Shown here piece after piece: positions 22,678-34,207 of a stretch of 64,000 bases of DNA. The notes under the pieces were generated by a model. It had not been told where the DNA came from and made no database searches. It worked only from the letters and a program-made list of their open reading frames with translations. The position numbers and the translations under genes were made by a program. Within the stretch, counting starts at the first letter, position 1. Each line of letters opens with the position of its first letter. Source of the stretch: Pascua guehoae (lineage: Eukaryota > Basidiomycota > Tremellomycetes > Trichosporonales > Trichosporonaceae); the NCBI GenBank assembly GCA_001600415.1, contig BCJX01000012.1:559163-623162 (forward strand), written 5' to 3'.

Positions 22678-22744
22678 GCCCATGCCCGAGTTGTGTGATT
22701 TCTGATGATGATGCCCATCCCCGAGTTGTGTGATTTCTGATGAT
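22678..22744. repeat. Two-copy direct repeat, period 35 bp
   Basis: GCCCAT(G/C)CCCGAGTTGTG followed by TGATTTCTGATGAT occurs twice with a single base difference, separated by three bases. The CTGATGA cores recall a snoRNA C/D motif, but no flanking stem is evident. Confidence 0.85.
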
Positions 22745-23390
22745 TATACCGAGTGCGAGCACGTCGGAGCTGATGTCACTCACATCGTCATCCTCGTACC
22801 CACCTAGAGGCCTACTGGCGCAGGTATCTGCAAGCCCACGCTGGATTGCCCACCTTGTTACACTGGCACTCAAGCAGCAGGTGTATCGTATCTCCCAAGG
22901 CTTGAATCGAATGGGGACAGACTGGAAGTCTTGCTTGTAAACTATACAAATGTTGGGGGCATACACAGCTTTCATGGCAACATGTACCATACATGTGCGA
23001 CTGAGAAGTCTACAAACCTCAAAATGTGCAGGTGCTTTGGTTGTGGAAACACCCACGCCAACAAGGGCTCACCGTGCAAGTAGAAGGGCCTCTTGTCTTG
23101 TGGAGTGGACATCCATACACTCTGCACGCAGTCGATCATCACAATCGACACACTTTGTCAAGTCTTTGTCAAGTCAGTCTGCCATACCGCCCATTAGCAC
23201 ACCCGCTGCCAGTACGGTGCAAGCCCATGGTAACATTCAGTCGTCTCAACGAGTGCCACTTGTTCAACACACTCTCAGATGCAACTAGCGACACTTGCCA
23301 AACACGCTCGCGGTCAGTCCACCATGTCATATCACAAGTGCATCTACTACAGTGTATACAAAAAAAGTAAAAGCCACGCCCACAAATCTA

Positions 23391-26170
23391 TTACCACTCA
23401 TCCATGTCAGTCTCGAGGCCCGAGTCGTCGGCGTCGCGGAGCGCGGCGCGTCCCGCCGCCCGCCGACCAACCGAGCACAGGACAGAAACGAGCTTCTGGC
23501 GCGCGTCGTCGTATGGCTTGGACGTGCCCTCGGTGTCTGCGTCTTCTGTGTCCTCGTCGTCTTCGTCGTCCAGACCGACAAATGTCGCTTCGGTGAGGAC
23601 GAGGCGCAGACGGTTTGCCTCCTTGCGCACGCGGAGACTCTTTTCGAGGCGCTCGGTGCGGTTAGCCGGGGCCGTGTGGTGCGAGGACGAGAAGAGGAGG
23701 TCAACAAAGCCGATGCACGCCATTGCGAGCTTGTCGATTGCCTGGGCGTTGGCGGGGATGGGCGAGGCTTCCGAGGCAGGCTGGGGGTTGGACGAGCCCG
23801 GGTACAGGAGCTCCAAAAGCGCAGAGACACACGCAAGCTGCGACCCCGAGCCCTGCACCTCTTCGGCTGCGAGGGCGCTCACGAGCACGGCGGGGGACTG
23901 GTAGCCAGAGAAAATGCCCCAAAGGCCGAGGAGGACAAGACCCAGTGCGTGGCCCGTGCTGTGGCGGGGGACGCCCTGGAGCACACCGCGAATCTCGCGG
24001 TCGAGCGACTTGAGCTCGGTCGCAATGCCGCTCTTCTGCACATTGACGAGCATAGGGGGAAGCGAGGTCGCGTTGCCGACGGCGTCGACGAGGCGCACAA
24101 AGAAGCGCGAGTACAGGTCGTTGAGGTGGACGAGGTTGATCTGCTCGGCAATGGACGCGATCGGCGCAGCAGTGGGCGGAACAAGCTGGAGGCTGCGCGA
24201 CGCCTCGTCCAGGGGCAGGGCGAGGACAGCGGCAAGCGGCGAGTCGGGTTCACACCGTGAGCGTGCCTCCACCCAGGCAACCTGCGACGAGTGGCGTTCC
24301 GGCGCGAGGAGGGCGTACAGAGCAAGGCTGTACGGGTCATCAGAGGCGCGGCGGAGGCGAATGGCAACATGCCACTTGACGAGGGCAGGAGGGTTTTCGA
24401 CACCACCAACGATGCGTGCCGCCAGGTTGGTCCAGTCGGCCGCAGCCTCGATCGGTGAGCCAACGGTGAGGTGGACGAGGTCGCGGCAAATGGTGGGAAT
24501 GTGACCGGCACCAGTCTGCTTGTCGCGGCGACTTCTGGATGCGCGCTCAATGAACGGGCTGATGACCGTGACGAACAGGATTGTGGCCAAGATGCGGAAC
24601 GTCCAGTCGACGAGTGTGTGGGGCTGGGGTACAACGGCGGCAGGGAGTGCACGAGCGAGAAGGCGCGAGCTGTGCTCGGCCACAATGAGAGGCAGGTGGC
24701 GGATGACGTGGAGACGCGACACCTCACCCGAGATGATGGTGCCCGGCGCACCGACCATCTGGGACGGTTGGGAGCCAAACAGATTGGACGCCGAAGGGAG
24801 GAGCGCAAAGCTCGCGGCGAACGCGGCAAACGCACGCACACCCGCCTTCGAGTCGGCCTTGGGCTTGGGAGCCGCGCGCTTGCGCTTGCGAGGCGCGGCT
24901 TCCTCTTCCTCCTCCGACTCGCCGTCCTCCGAGTCGTGGTTTTCAGCCGCAGCAGCAGCAGCCGCGAGCTTGGCCGCAAGCACGGCCTCGCGGTTGTCAA
25001 AGTCCTGGCGCCATGCGTTGAGCTCATCGGGACCCGTGACCGCGAGTCTCCAGTTTTCGAGCTCGGCGACCTTGCGCTGCAGCATGTCGGTGCGGCGCTG
25101 CAGGAGCTGAATGTACATGCGCGCGCCGATGAGAATGGTCGCCTTGGCACTGGCGTTGGGGCGCGTCACTTCGCCGAGTCCGTCGACTGTTCCATCCAAA
25201 GCGCGGAAGTCGGTCGTCTGCTTCTGCTCCTCGGACGACGTGCCGTACAGCACACGCAGAGCGGGGACAGAGTCACGAAGATCCGCCTGCGCCTGCTGCA
25301 CCTTTTGGCGGTAACGGCGCTCCGTCTTGTTGTGCTTGCCAACGTTAGCGGGAGGTGGCGCCTGAGGAGGCTTGTTGAGCGGAGCATTGGGTGCGCTGCG
25401 ACGAGGCGGCTTCTCCACCGATCCAGGCAGCGGCGCGGACGCCTCCTTGACCATGGGCTGGGCTTGAGGTCGTGGTTGAGGAGGGAGTTCAACGGCTGCA
25501 AGGATGTCAATTGTGGCTCTCCACAAATCAAGCGCGTCGACTTACCCTGCACGTGGGGCTGTGGCATCGGCTGCGGCGGAGGAGGGGGAAGAGCATAGAC
25601 TGGGCCCGGGTTCGGAGCCATGAGCCAAGGAGCCGGCGGGCTGTTGCCCAGGTTCATCCGCCACTGGTGGAGGAGTCCATCGAACGTCTGTGGCTGGATG
25701 GCACCCATGGGGATTGACGGCTGGGAAGGCGCATTGGGGACGCCGTTGTGCTGCTCGGACTGGATCTGGGGCTTCATTTCAAACGGAGATCCCATGCTGA
25801 AGACATTGGGCGTCGGATTGGGTGCCTGCAGGCCGACACTGAGCGCGTCGAGGTCGAGATCCGGCTTGGTGTCCTCGGGGAAGATGAGGAGGTCCAGTTC
25901 GTCCGAACCAAAGCTGTTGTTGAGAAGGTACTCATCGGTCTGGAACGAGAGACTCGAGCTCGGGCTGTCGAGAGCAGAGGGGGAAAGGGATGGGTGGGTG
26001 TTGTCGGCGGAACGGGGGGAGAGCGTGTTGGGTGAGAGGTACGCGCTGTCAATCGCGTCAATACCGGGAAACGAGAGTGCGGGGGGAAAGAGAGCGGTGG
26101 TGGGTGAAATCGAGGTCGACTCGTCGGGCTCCTCGAAGGTGAAGATGTCGGACGCTAGGACCGCCGACAT
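23391..26170 (-). CDS. SRE1: Sre1, membrane-bound bHLH sterol regulatory element-binding protein
   Basis: Two exons: 26170-25546 and 25495-23391 (intron GTAAGT...TTGCAG, 50 bp), giving 909 aa. An acidic, Ser/Pro-rich activation region fills residues 1-208. The bHLH starts at about 263 with HNKTERRYRQKV, which carries the Tyr (about 270) that marks SREBPs, where other bHLH proteins have Arg. The two helices are separated by an unusually long loop (about 293-325). A basic KRKR patch is followed by a hydrophobic stretch near 430-447 and a likely membrane helix near 506-523 (FRILATILFVTVISPF). The C-terminal half is the conserved regulatory domain of fungal Sre1. In Cryptococcus and fission yeast, Sre1 is cleaved in the membrane under low sterol or low oxygen and activates ergosterol genes. 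The start has a good CCACCATG context; the same frame stays open to an ATG at 26464, but the added residues look non-coding. Confidence 0.93.
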
Positions 26171-26604
26171 GGTGGATGACGGTGGTGATGGCGGTAAAGT
26201 GAATGCGCTGGTGCAATGAAGAATGGAGTGGTGTTGGTGGTGACAACGACTTAAGTGATCATGATCCAAAAGCGAGAGTCGTCCCACTGCCTCTCTCCAA
26301 GCTGCAGCCCGTAGCCGCCACCCAACATTGTATCGAACGATGTCCAAAACCCACGTGGCATTATTTCCACTTTTGGTAATTCGGCCGCCGGCATCGTCCC
26401 ACTTTGCGACAATAAATACCGCCATAAGACGATCGCCTCCGACTTCGTATCCCCGTCCGTCCACATGGCAATGCGTGCCTGCTCATTGTCGCTTACCACA
26501 CCACCATGGTACGACAGCGTGGTACGATGTGTACCATCTCAACTTGCCCAGATTGTGGCCACCGGCCTCCCATGCATGCACACTCACACTCCCACTCCGA
26601 CATG
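26171..26604. promoter_or_regulatory. SRE1 upstream region between CWC27 stop and SRE1 start
   Basis: These 434 bases hold the 3' UTR of CWC27 and the promoter/5' UTR of SRE1, both transcribed leftward. I see no element I can assign with confidence. The region is open in the SRE1 frame over most of its length. Confidence 0.4.
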
Positions 26605-28524
26605 CTATGCGCGTTCCCTTCTCGCCCGCTCCTTGCCCTTACCCTTTTCCTTCTTCTCCTGCTCTTCAATCTCACGCGCCTTGGCACGTGGATCAATGAC
26701 CTTGTTTCTGTCAGCACACATACTTGTGTTGGTGATCTCTTTTTGGATACTCACCATATACTCCTCCTCTGCACGACGCGTCTCATCCGATACCTCGTGC
26801 TCAAACTTGAGCGCATGCCTCATCCATCCGACATCATTGTCGACCTCGAGACCCTCAGCTTCTCCTTCGTCGTCATCCATAGAGTCGCCGCGGTCATTCT
26901 CAACCTCGAGCACCTTTTTGGTGAATAGGCCGAGATCGCGCATGAGGTCCTCGTCGTCGTCGCGGCGGCCCTTTCGGCTGTGTCGGGTCGCCGCACGTCC
27001 ACGACCCTTGGAGTACTTGGCCAACTCTTGTTCGAGGTATGAAGGACCCCTTCGCCTCTTCCGACCTGATTCAGAGTCCGAATCAGAGTCGGAATGTTCT
27101 CCAGTACGCTTCTTGAGTTTGCGGAGATCCTCCTCCATGCGCTCGATATCCGCCTTGCGGGTCGAGCTGGACGAGGTCAAATGCGGTCCACAAGATATGT
27201 CCGTGCACGCACCTGTCACCCATTTTCCGGCGTTCGTGCTCCTCACGGATGGCTTTCAGATCCACAGCCTTCCGTTCTGCAACCTTTCGTTCCTCGGCAC
27301 GCTTGCGGCTAGAATCGGCCTCTTGTATCTCGGCATGGGCCTCCGCCTCGTTGTTGTCTGCTTTGGCCTTTCCCTTGGATTTGGACCCGCTCTTATCACT
27401 GCCCATCACCACTGGTAATCAGTAGGAGCACGCAGGTGGAAGTCAGCTCACAGTCTGGTCGACTGAGGTCCTTCTTCTTGACCGTGATTTGATCTTCAGG
27501 GAGCTCCTCGGCTTCTCCAAACGACAACAACTTTGTGTTCCTTCTTGTCAGCAGAACTCAGTAACAGTCTTACTTTTTGGCCTTTGATCTCCTCTCCCTC
27601 TTCTCTGCTTCCTGCTTGGCTTCAACCCTCGCCTGCTGCTGAGCCCGCCTCTCTGCGGCCGTGATACGGGGCTGGATATCGGGGAATGGGTTCTCGATGA
27701 TCCTGATACCGCGAATCTTCGGCGGTCTGTGACTGTCAATACTGAACGTGAGCAAGTAAACCGCACTTACACCAAGGGCCTTCCCTCATCGTTGATGTCC
27801 AGGTTACCAATGTTGAGGACATCTTGGGTCGTCAGCTCAAGCTCGGTCAACTGCACCCACTGAAGTAAGTTGGGCCCTGAATGCGACCGAACAGCGTATG
27901 TGAGTTTGTGAGTTCGTCGGCGCGATCAAGCGTAATGAACCACTGAGAGTTGTTGGTATGGCGTTTGCCATTGTTGGCCATGCCCACAAGACCTCGCCTA
28001 GACGGTTAGATTATCAAAATAGCACTGAACCCACCTGTTGAACCTGAGACGGCTGTGGATCTCGTCGCTGAACGATTCGCCATAGATGCTCTCGCCCCCC
28101 TTGCCAGTGCCCGTAGGATCGCCAGTCTGCACAATGAAGTCCTTTACAATGCGGTGGAAGATGATACCGTCATAGTAGCCTGGTCATCAGCGGGTGCTGT
28201 CAACAGAATGGAGCTCACCTTCCATCGACAACTGGAGAAAGTTGCGGACGGCTTTCGGGCACTCTTTCCCCCATAGCTCAATCTGAAGACATTAGCACTG
28301 GGTATGGGCCAGCCGGTCGGCGAGCGGCTACCCACTTCTATCTCGCCTGCAGTCGTGTCGACAATGACCTTGCCATTGGGCTGCGGCTGGAGAAGGGTCA
28401 GTGGCTGGGAGGAAGGAGGAAGGGGCGAGTGAGATGGCGTACCTCGGTCGCGTAGCTGAAGTGTTAGCGACAAGTGCATTCCCATCATGTAGCGTTTTAA
28501 CTGCTGTACTCACAGGTTGGACAT
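26605..28524 (-). CDS. CWC27: Cwc27-type spliceosomal cyclophilin, with an apparent one-base frame break
   Basis: Eleven exons read as: 28524-28514, 28455-28443, 28386-28336, 28282-28219, 28179-28035, 27997-27771, 27726-27574, 27543-27452, 27411-27213, 27166-26762, 26707-26605. The start [20 protein letters not shown] leads into a cyclophilin domain with [20 protein letters not shown], a GESFSDE loop and [19 protein letters not shown] long charged, coiled C-terminus ends in VIDPRAK and a Lys/Glu-rich tail, as in Cwc27/SDCCAG10, a component of activated spliceosomes. The active-site Trp of true isomerases is not clearly retained. Exon 6 changes frame after LFGRIQG, in the run GGGCCC at 27872-27877. 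Restoring one base gives an uninterrupted 487-codon product, and no intron solves it. This may be a sequence error or a true lesion. Two exons are only 11 and 13 nt, and one intron only 30 nt. Confidence 0.88.
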
Positions 28525-29453
28525 GGTCGCTTGAACAACACCCTCTCGAGGTGATGAGCTGTTGAAGAATCACTTGTTGTTATCTCTGTCTCGTAGTTGT
28601 TTTGTCTCGCAACTTCTGATCATTCCATCATTCAACGATCAACGCCCTCCACCATGCCGTCCCTTGCCTCCACATGGCGTCATTTGCCACATGGTCGGAA
28701 TCTCGGCATTACGCATGGGCACGCGTGGTACGCTTCCCACTCACTCCGACTGCAATTAACTTGCCTTTACAGCATATAAGAGGTAAGCTATAGTCGTAGC
28801 GCACACCGCAGGTGTTGCCTTTTGATGCATTCTGCTCTGCAATCTCCTTTTCAGAGGTGCAACGTGTGTTATACAATCCAGGAGTGGACACGCAGACAAG
28901 AGCATTTGTTTACGCGCGCGACGTGGTTGTTGCTTGTTGCATGCATGTTGCAGAGGGTGGGGGGCGGAACGGAAGCAAATTTAAGTGTGCGGTTGTCGTG
29001 GCAGGGCTCAGCTGGCCCAGTCGGCTCGCTCGCGTGCAAGCAAGCAAGCTGCCTGCCAGTGGGCCAGTGGCCAGTGGCTGCCTAGGCTGTGCAGGTAGGC
29101 AGGCGCGCAGGCGTCGTCTGGGTGTTGAATTGGGCCCTGGGACATGGCCGCTGGCCGTCTCTTTCTGCCTGGCCCTGTCTGTACTGCAGGCTGTAGGCTG
29201 TAGGCTGTAGGCTGGGCGTTCTGGGCGCTGCGCGCCTGGGCGTCACGTTGTCGCATTGCCGCGGTGGTCGCTGGGTGGGTGGGTGGTCGTCGTCACAACT
29301 GCACCGCCAACCACACATTCCAAAGAACTCGTCCTATTCTATCAATCCCATCCACATCTTCTATTCAAAACCTGTCCCTTTCCTGCACGACTCGTGTCTG
29401 TTGACCACCGCCCACTCTCTCCGCTCCCTTCTGGACATCGACACACGCCCCCC
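28525..29453. promoter_or_regulatory. Bidirectional promoter region between CWC27 and VPS74
   Basis: The two genes diverge from this 929-bp region. It contains a four-copy AGGCTGT repeat at 29188-29214 and GGCCAGT repeats near 29056-29080. The last ~100 bases before the VPS74 ATG are C/T-rich, as expected of a 5' leader. No gene is visible. Confidence 0.55.
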
Positions 29454-31165
29454 ATGTCGGAGGGTCTCACGCGCCGCCGTGGAGCTGGGGCCGCCGCGAG
29501 CGGCTCCCCAAGGACAGGCTCGCCAGCGCCCTATGACTCTGGCCCGTCGACACCCAAGGTCACGCGCATCACGTCTGGAGGAGACTCAAACTCGGCCAGG
29601 ATTGCCTTTGACCCCCGCGACTACAATGACGACAGCGAGACCAAGACGCAGCCGCGTCTTACCCTCATGGAGGAGGTGCTCCTCCTGGGCCTGAAAGACA
29701 AGGCGGTGAGTCGAGTTCATTACGCCAAAGGTTGCGACTGGGGTTCTAGACACGGTGCTGCATGCAGTTTACTAGCAAACGATAACAGTCATGGAAACCT
29801 GTGCCTGTGGGACAGCTCTAACCATCTCTCCAGGGCTACTTGTCATTCTGGAACGACAACATTTCCTATGCCCTCCGCGGCTGCATCCTCATCGAGCTCG
29901 CGCTTCGGCGGCGCATCGCCATGGTCCGCGATCCCTCGCGGCGCCGACTCCCTCTGGCCGACCGCCTTATCGAGGTCATTGACGAGCGTCAAACGGGCGA
30001 GACGATTCTCGACGAGGCACTCAAGATGATCAAGAGCAGTGACAAGTATGGCACAGGCGCGTGGGTGGACCTCATGAGCGGTGCGTACGCGTCGCGTAGC
30101 AAACAGACTTTGACCATCTTTATAACTCGTGTCTGTTCTGCACGACTCACCGGACCACTTGTACTGACGGGCCACTAGGCGAGACGTGGAACGTTATGAA
30201 GATTGGCTACCAGCTCAAGCAGGTGCGCGAGCGACTGGCCAAGGGCCTCGTCGACAAGGGCGTGCTGCGCACCGAGAAGCGCAACTTCCTGCTGTTTGAC
30301 ATGGCGACCCACCCCATTGCCGACCAGTCGGCAAAGGAGGACGTTCTTCGTCGCTGCCTCGCGCTGCTTACCGCGCGAACTGCCGCTGTGCCCTCCAACG
30401 CCCTGCTCCCAGAGGGCGTCAAGTACCGCTACATGCGTGCTGTCTCTCTTGTCTGCGCTGGTGAGTAGACGGCATCCTTTCCTCGGAAGTCTGCGGGTGC
30501 GCCCATGCAGCTGTGCCGATCCTGGGTACCTTTTGGATTCCCAAGCTGAAACTAACGACAGCCTACGCCTCGAGCGTTCTGGAGAACGCCCTGCAGCGGC
30601 TCTCGTACGACTCGCGCGAGGCCGCGTTTATCCGCTGCGACGAGATTCTTGCCGAGTTCTCCACATGGCCGTTTGGACTGGGCACGTCGTCGCAGGCTGG
30701 ACCGGTCAACATTGGTGGCGGATCGCGACGTCGCGACGGCGGCAGCGGGATCGGCCGCGAGAGTGTTCAGGAGCTGGTGCGCGAGGTGCGCAAGGAGATT
30801 GCGAGCAGCTCGAACGGTGCGGCCGGCGCTGGCGGAGGGTCCGAGGACCAGGAGGAGCTGTGTTTCGAGGTCGTCGCGACCGTCCTCGAAATCTTCGGGC
30901 GCATGGACAGCCTGGTGAGTCTTTGTGTAGCCGGAAGAGATGGGGGGACGTTGGCGGGTGAAAGGAAGGACCGAGGCAGAGGAGAGGAGTATGGGACACG
31001 ACCAGGCCGAGAGGAGCGTGGGACAAAACCACGCCTACCGGCCATGGGTTCAGAGAGCGGGCAGAAACCAGACAAAACCGACTGGGTTTGGAGAATGAGC
31101 AGAACCAGACAAAGGGAAAACAGACCCATAACTGTGAAGACACACACTGACACCGTCAGCTCTAA
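29454..31165 (+). CDS. VPS74: Vps74/GOLPH3 family PI4P-binding Golgi adaptor
   Basis: Exons 29454-29705, 29834-30080, 30179-30460, 30562-30914, and a proposed six-base last exon at 31160-31165, giving 379 aa. A Ser/Pro-rich N-terminus of about 70 residues is followed by the GPP34 fold: [52 protein letters not shown]-like helices, a [12 protein letters not shown] segment and a C-terminal helix ending [17 protein letters not shown]. Vps74 binds phosphatidylinositol-4-phosphate and the tails of Golgi glycosyltransferases to keep them in the Golgi through COPI. A consensus donor (GTGAGT) follows MDSL. Splicing to GTCAG at 31158 adds only Leu and a stop, reproducing the DSLL-type end of the family. 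If unspliced, the frame runs on to 31226 with unrelated residues. The last intron (245 bp) is the weakest part. Confidence 0.9.
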
Positions 31166-34100
31166 GCCCCAGCTCTCCCAGCTTTGCACGGTGGTGCTGT
31201 TTTGGCGATTAGACTTCTCCTACTAGGCGGTTCAGTTAGGTAGCATATGGATACGGCATGAAACCTGTTGGGATTAGTTGGTCGAGTGAGCAGAACAAGA
31301 CATCTGGCCAAGCTGACAATGATCTACAAAAGGGTCTGATGCGATTGACGATCATGAAGAACTGACAATGTTAACGTCAGACGGACAAGAACAGGTCAGA
31401 CGAGACCACCTCGCACCTAGATCTAGGTGCATGGAATCAATATAATGCTCACCTATGCCAAGTGGTCCCGCTTACGACAGCATACTAGAGGCAATTGAGA
31501 TAGGCACGCTCGGGTCAACGTGTTCACGTACTGCGCACCCGGCACGGCTTGGCAGGTATGCTAGGGTATTAATTCTCACATAATATTTGTGTATGCGCAG
31601 CACGGTACCAGAGTGCAAGAGGTCTTGTGGAGCTGAAAGAGGTTCGGAACGAGATTGTGGAGCTGGATGTGAGCCGGTCCACTGGTGATGTGATGTCGTA
31701 CACGGGATGTCAATGGTGCCCAAAAGATGAATGGAGCCATCCGGGAAGAATTGGAGCCGGGAACGAAACCGGGAATGAAGCCGGCATCGGGGGACTCGAG
31801 AGCTGAGAGCTGGAATGAAAAGCGTAAAGCCAAAGAGCCGTTCGGTTAGGAAGGACTCGGGGGCAATGGTGAGTACTGAAGGTAGGTGTGCACGACGCGT
31901 CGACAAGAGACGCGGCGAGAGATACGAGGACGTGGCCGGGATATATTTAGGAACACAGGACCCGTATGGCCATTGATGGGAGTGGCGCAGATCGTGGGTG
32001 ACGATACGATGAATTGGGGATATGGGGAGAGACGGTACGACTACTACTTGAACTACAGCAAGGACACGCCCGTGCACTAGTTGTTCGGGTCCTGAGAGTC
32101 AAGAGAGAGACAGTCAGAGACAAGGAGCAGGAACGTCGGTGATGGGGGGTTTGAGTTGGCACTATGTTGAAGGGAGAGAGATGGGTGGAGTCGACAGTCC
32201 TTCAGCCACCGGGCTCGCCTTGTTCGCCAGCCTCGTCTAACGATGGGACGATGACGAGGGTGGTGCGTACAGTCCATTGGACCTGTCAAACGTTAGACGC
32301 GTTGAGCGGGCTCGGGATGTGGTGCAGGGGCAAGGTGGTGGTGGCATTGGTGGTGTCAGTGTCATGCCAAAAAAAAAGGAGTAAGTGGAGCTACGGGGGT
32401 GGGAGGAGTGACAGGGCCACAATCCGACGGCGAGGGCAGAGGTGATGATGATGGTGATGGTGGCGGCTGCAAATAATGGCCATGATAAGGACGACAAAAG
32501 GGCAGTGGATCGGAAAGGGTCCGAACATGCCAAGGTTTGAACCGAGCAAACTTTGTACGCGCCGAGCACCGCATTTACAGCATGCATGACCTACGCGACG
32601 TGATCGCGCGCCCATGGGTGACAAGGTTGCCGTAGACAAGGTTGACTGCCCACGCCGAGTCCACATGGAAGTGGGCGGTGGGTGGTGGTGGTGCCATGGC
32701 ATCAGAGTTGGAAAAGAAAATAAGGAAAAGAGGACAGAGGTGCTGCTGCGGGGCAGGCCGGCAGGAGGGAGCAAACACCGAAACTGTGAATGTCCAAGTG
32801 TGTACCTGTTGTGCCTCGAAAGACGAGCCTGAGCGCGCGGTAGATCGCGGTAGATGCCGTGTGAACACGACAACACACCGACCAACAACCTAAACCAATA
32901 CCGATCCGGGCTCGGAGTCGGAGGGGCCGATGCCGAGGTTGGGGTCACAAACTGGGGTAACAACACGGCAACGGCAACGGCAACAACATGGGTGTTGTGT
33001 GTGTGTGTGTGTCCTGCGTCCTGTTAAGTGTCCTGTCCGTGTCCTGTCTGTCCTCTTGTTCCTGCTTGTGCCCGTACCTTGTTCAGGCTCGGGGGTGGGC
33101 ACTGGATTGTGTGCTTGTGCCATCAGAGTATTGCTGCATTGGATGCATTCCATGCGGGTAATTGTGGCGAGAGTGGCCATGGTACGACGTTGTGCGCCTT
33201 TTGCGCCTCTCGTAACCATCATGTAAAGCGGGAAACTCTGCCCAAGTAGCGTTCAGCCAACTGGCCTGTATTATTCCATTAACCTAGGACGCGCATCTCG
33301 ATATCAGTCGTCATCTTCCGCGGCCCCCGGCCCTGACGGCTAACGCTAAGTTGGAACGAGGACGCAGCCGAACACTCCGAGCTGCACGTGCAATGGGCCC
33401 GCTGTCTCTCAATAGTCGATAGTCGAAACGGGGTGGCCGCACGCGGCTCTCATCGTGACATGACGAAAGTGGATGCGGGGGCCGTTTGTGTTGGTGGGTG
33501 GGTCAAAGAGGCATGTCACACTGCTGGTCGACATGGACGTTGCCATGCACACAAACAATGAAGTAAAAGAAAGAACAAGAGCGTGACAGGTTTTGTCATG
33601 ACCCCTTTTGGCGCCAGTGGGGAACATTTCCACAGAAGACCTGAAGAAAAGAAAACACAAACAATCATCATTGCAGCATGCCAGTAACGCAGTAGAGAAG
33701 GCGAGAAAATTGGCCGAACCGGAGCAATACAGGTGTAAGAGCACCAGAAGCATTCCCCGAGATGAACGTTTGCTCGATCAGCAGTCTCGACGGGGTTTGG
33801 TCGGCGAGGACGAGGTAGTGTAGGCAACGGGAGGATGCAGCAGCAAAGGCCGCTCACCAATCCAACGCGCGCAAAGAACATCCACGAGCACAATAATTGC
33901 ACCAAAGGGGTAGCGCATAGGTGAACGCGAAGTGCATAGCCAGACACAACAGGTACGATTGTCCAAGAAGGAAATGTCTGGGCACATATGTACCAGTACA
34001 CTATATAATATTACAAAATACCGCGAGAAAGCAAAGAGCGATAAGAGATGGTCCATTTGTCCGAGAGTCCTAAGTCCGTCTATGCGAAACGAGAGAGCGA

Positions 34101-34207
34101 AGAAGAAGAAAAGAGAGCGCGAAAAAGAGAGAGAGAGAGAGAGAGAGAGCGAGCAAGAGCGAGAGAAAAAGCGTCCGATCGCTTGTATAGTCCAGAAAGT
34201 TGCGAGT
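31166..34207. other. 3-kb intergenic region between VPS74 and the Zn2Cys6 factor
   Basis: The genes converge here. No gene is supported. A (GA)-rich block lies at about 34090-34170, inside the probable 3' UTR of the transcription factor, and TG-rich repeats lie near 32995-33012. A 71-codon frame at 33608-33823 and a minus frame near 32580-32700 have no recognisable features. Confidence 0.45.
34127..34149. repeat. (GA)n microsatellite
   Basis: About eleven GA units stand within a longer purine-rich block, just downstream of the Zn2Cys6 gene. Confidence 0.85.

Larger units (their letters stand above)
19813..23390. other. Gene-free stretch downstream of SRE1 (last part of desert A)
   Basis: No gene supported. 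It contains a TATATATGTATATAT patch near 21056-21070, the poly(G) tract at 22018-22089, a two-copy 35-bp direct repeat at 22678-22744 and presumably the SRE1 3' UTR near 23350-23390. Open frames are short and mutually overlapping. Confidence 0.4.

Noticed and set aside
23295..25598. Two long plus-strand frames opposite SRE1
   Set aside because: Both mirror the SRE1 exons and lack any recognisable domain. Strong codon bias on the sense strand explains them.
26171..26464. In-frame N-terminal extension of SRE1 to an ATG at 26464
   Set aside because: The 98 extra residues are compositionally random, and the downstream ATG at 26170 has a good start context followed at once by the acidic activation region typical of the family.
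33608..33823. A 71-codon plus-strand frame with a charged, helical look
   Set aside because: No homologous motif, no intron signals and no partner exons. A single short frame in a 3-kb intergenic region is expected by chance.
34085..34170. GA/AAGA-rich block as a possible coding repeat (Arg/Glu-rich)
   Set aside because: It lies after the stop of the Zn2Cys6 gene. The dinucleotide run is a simple microsatellite and no conserved frame surrounds it.
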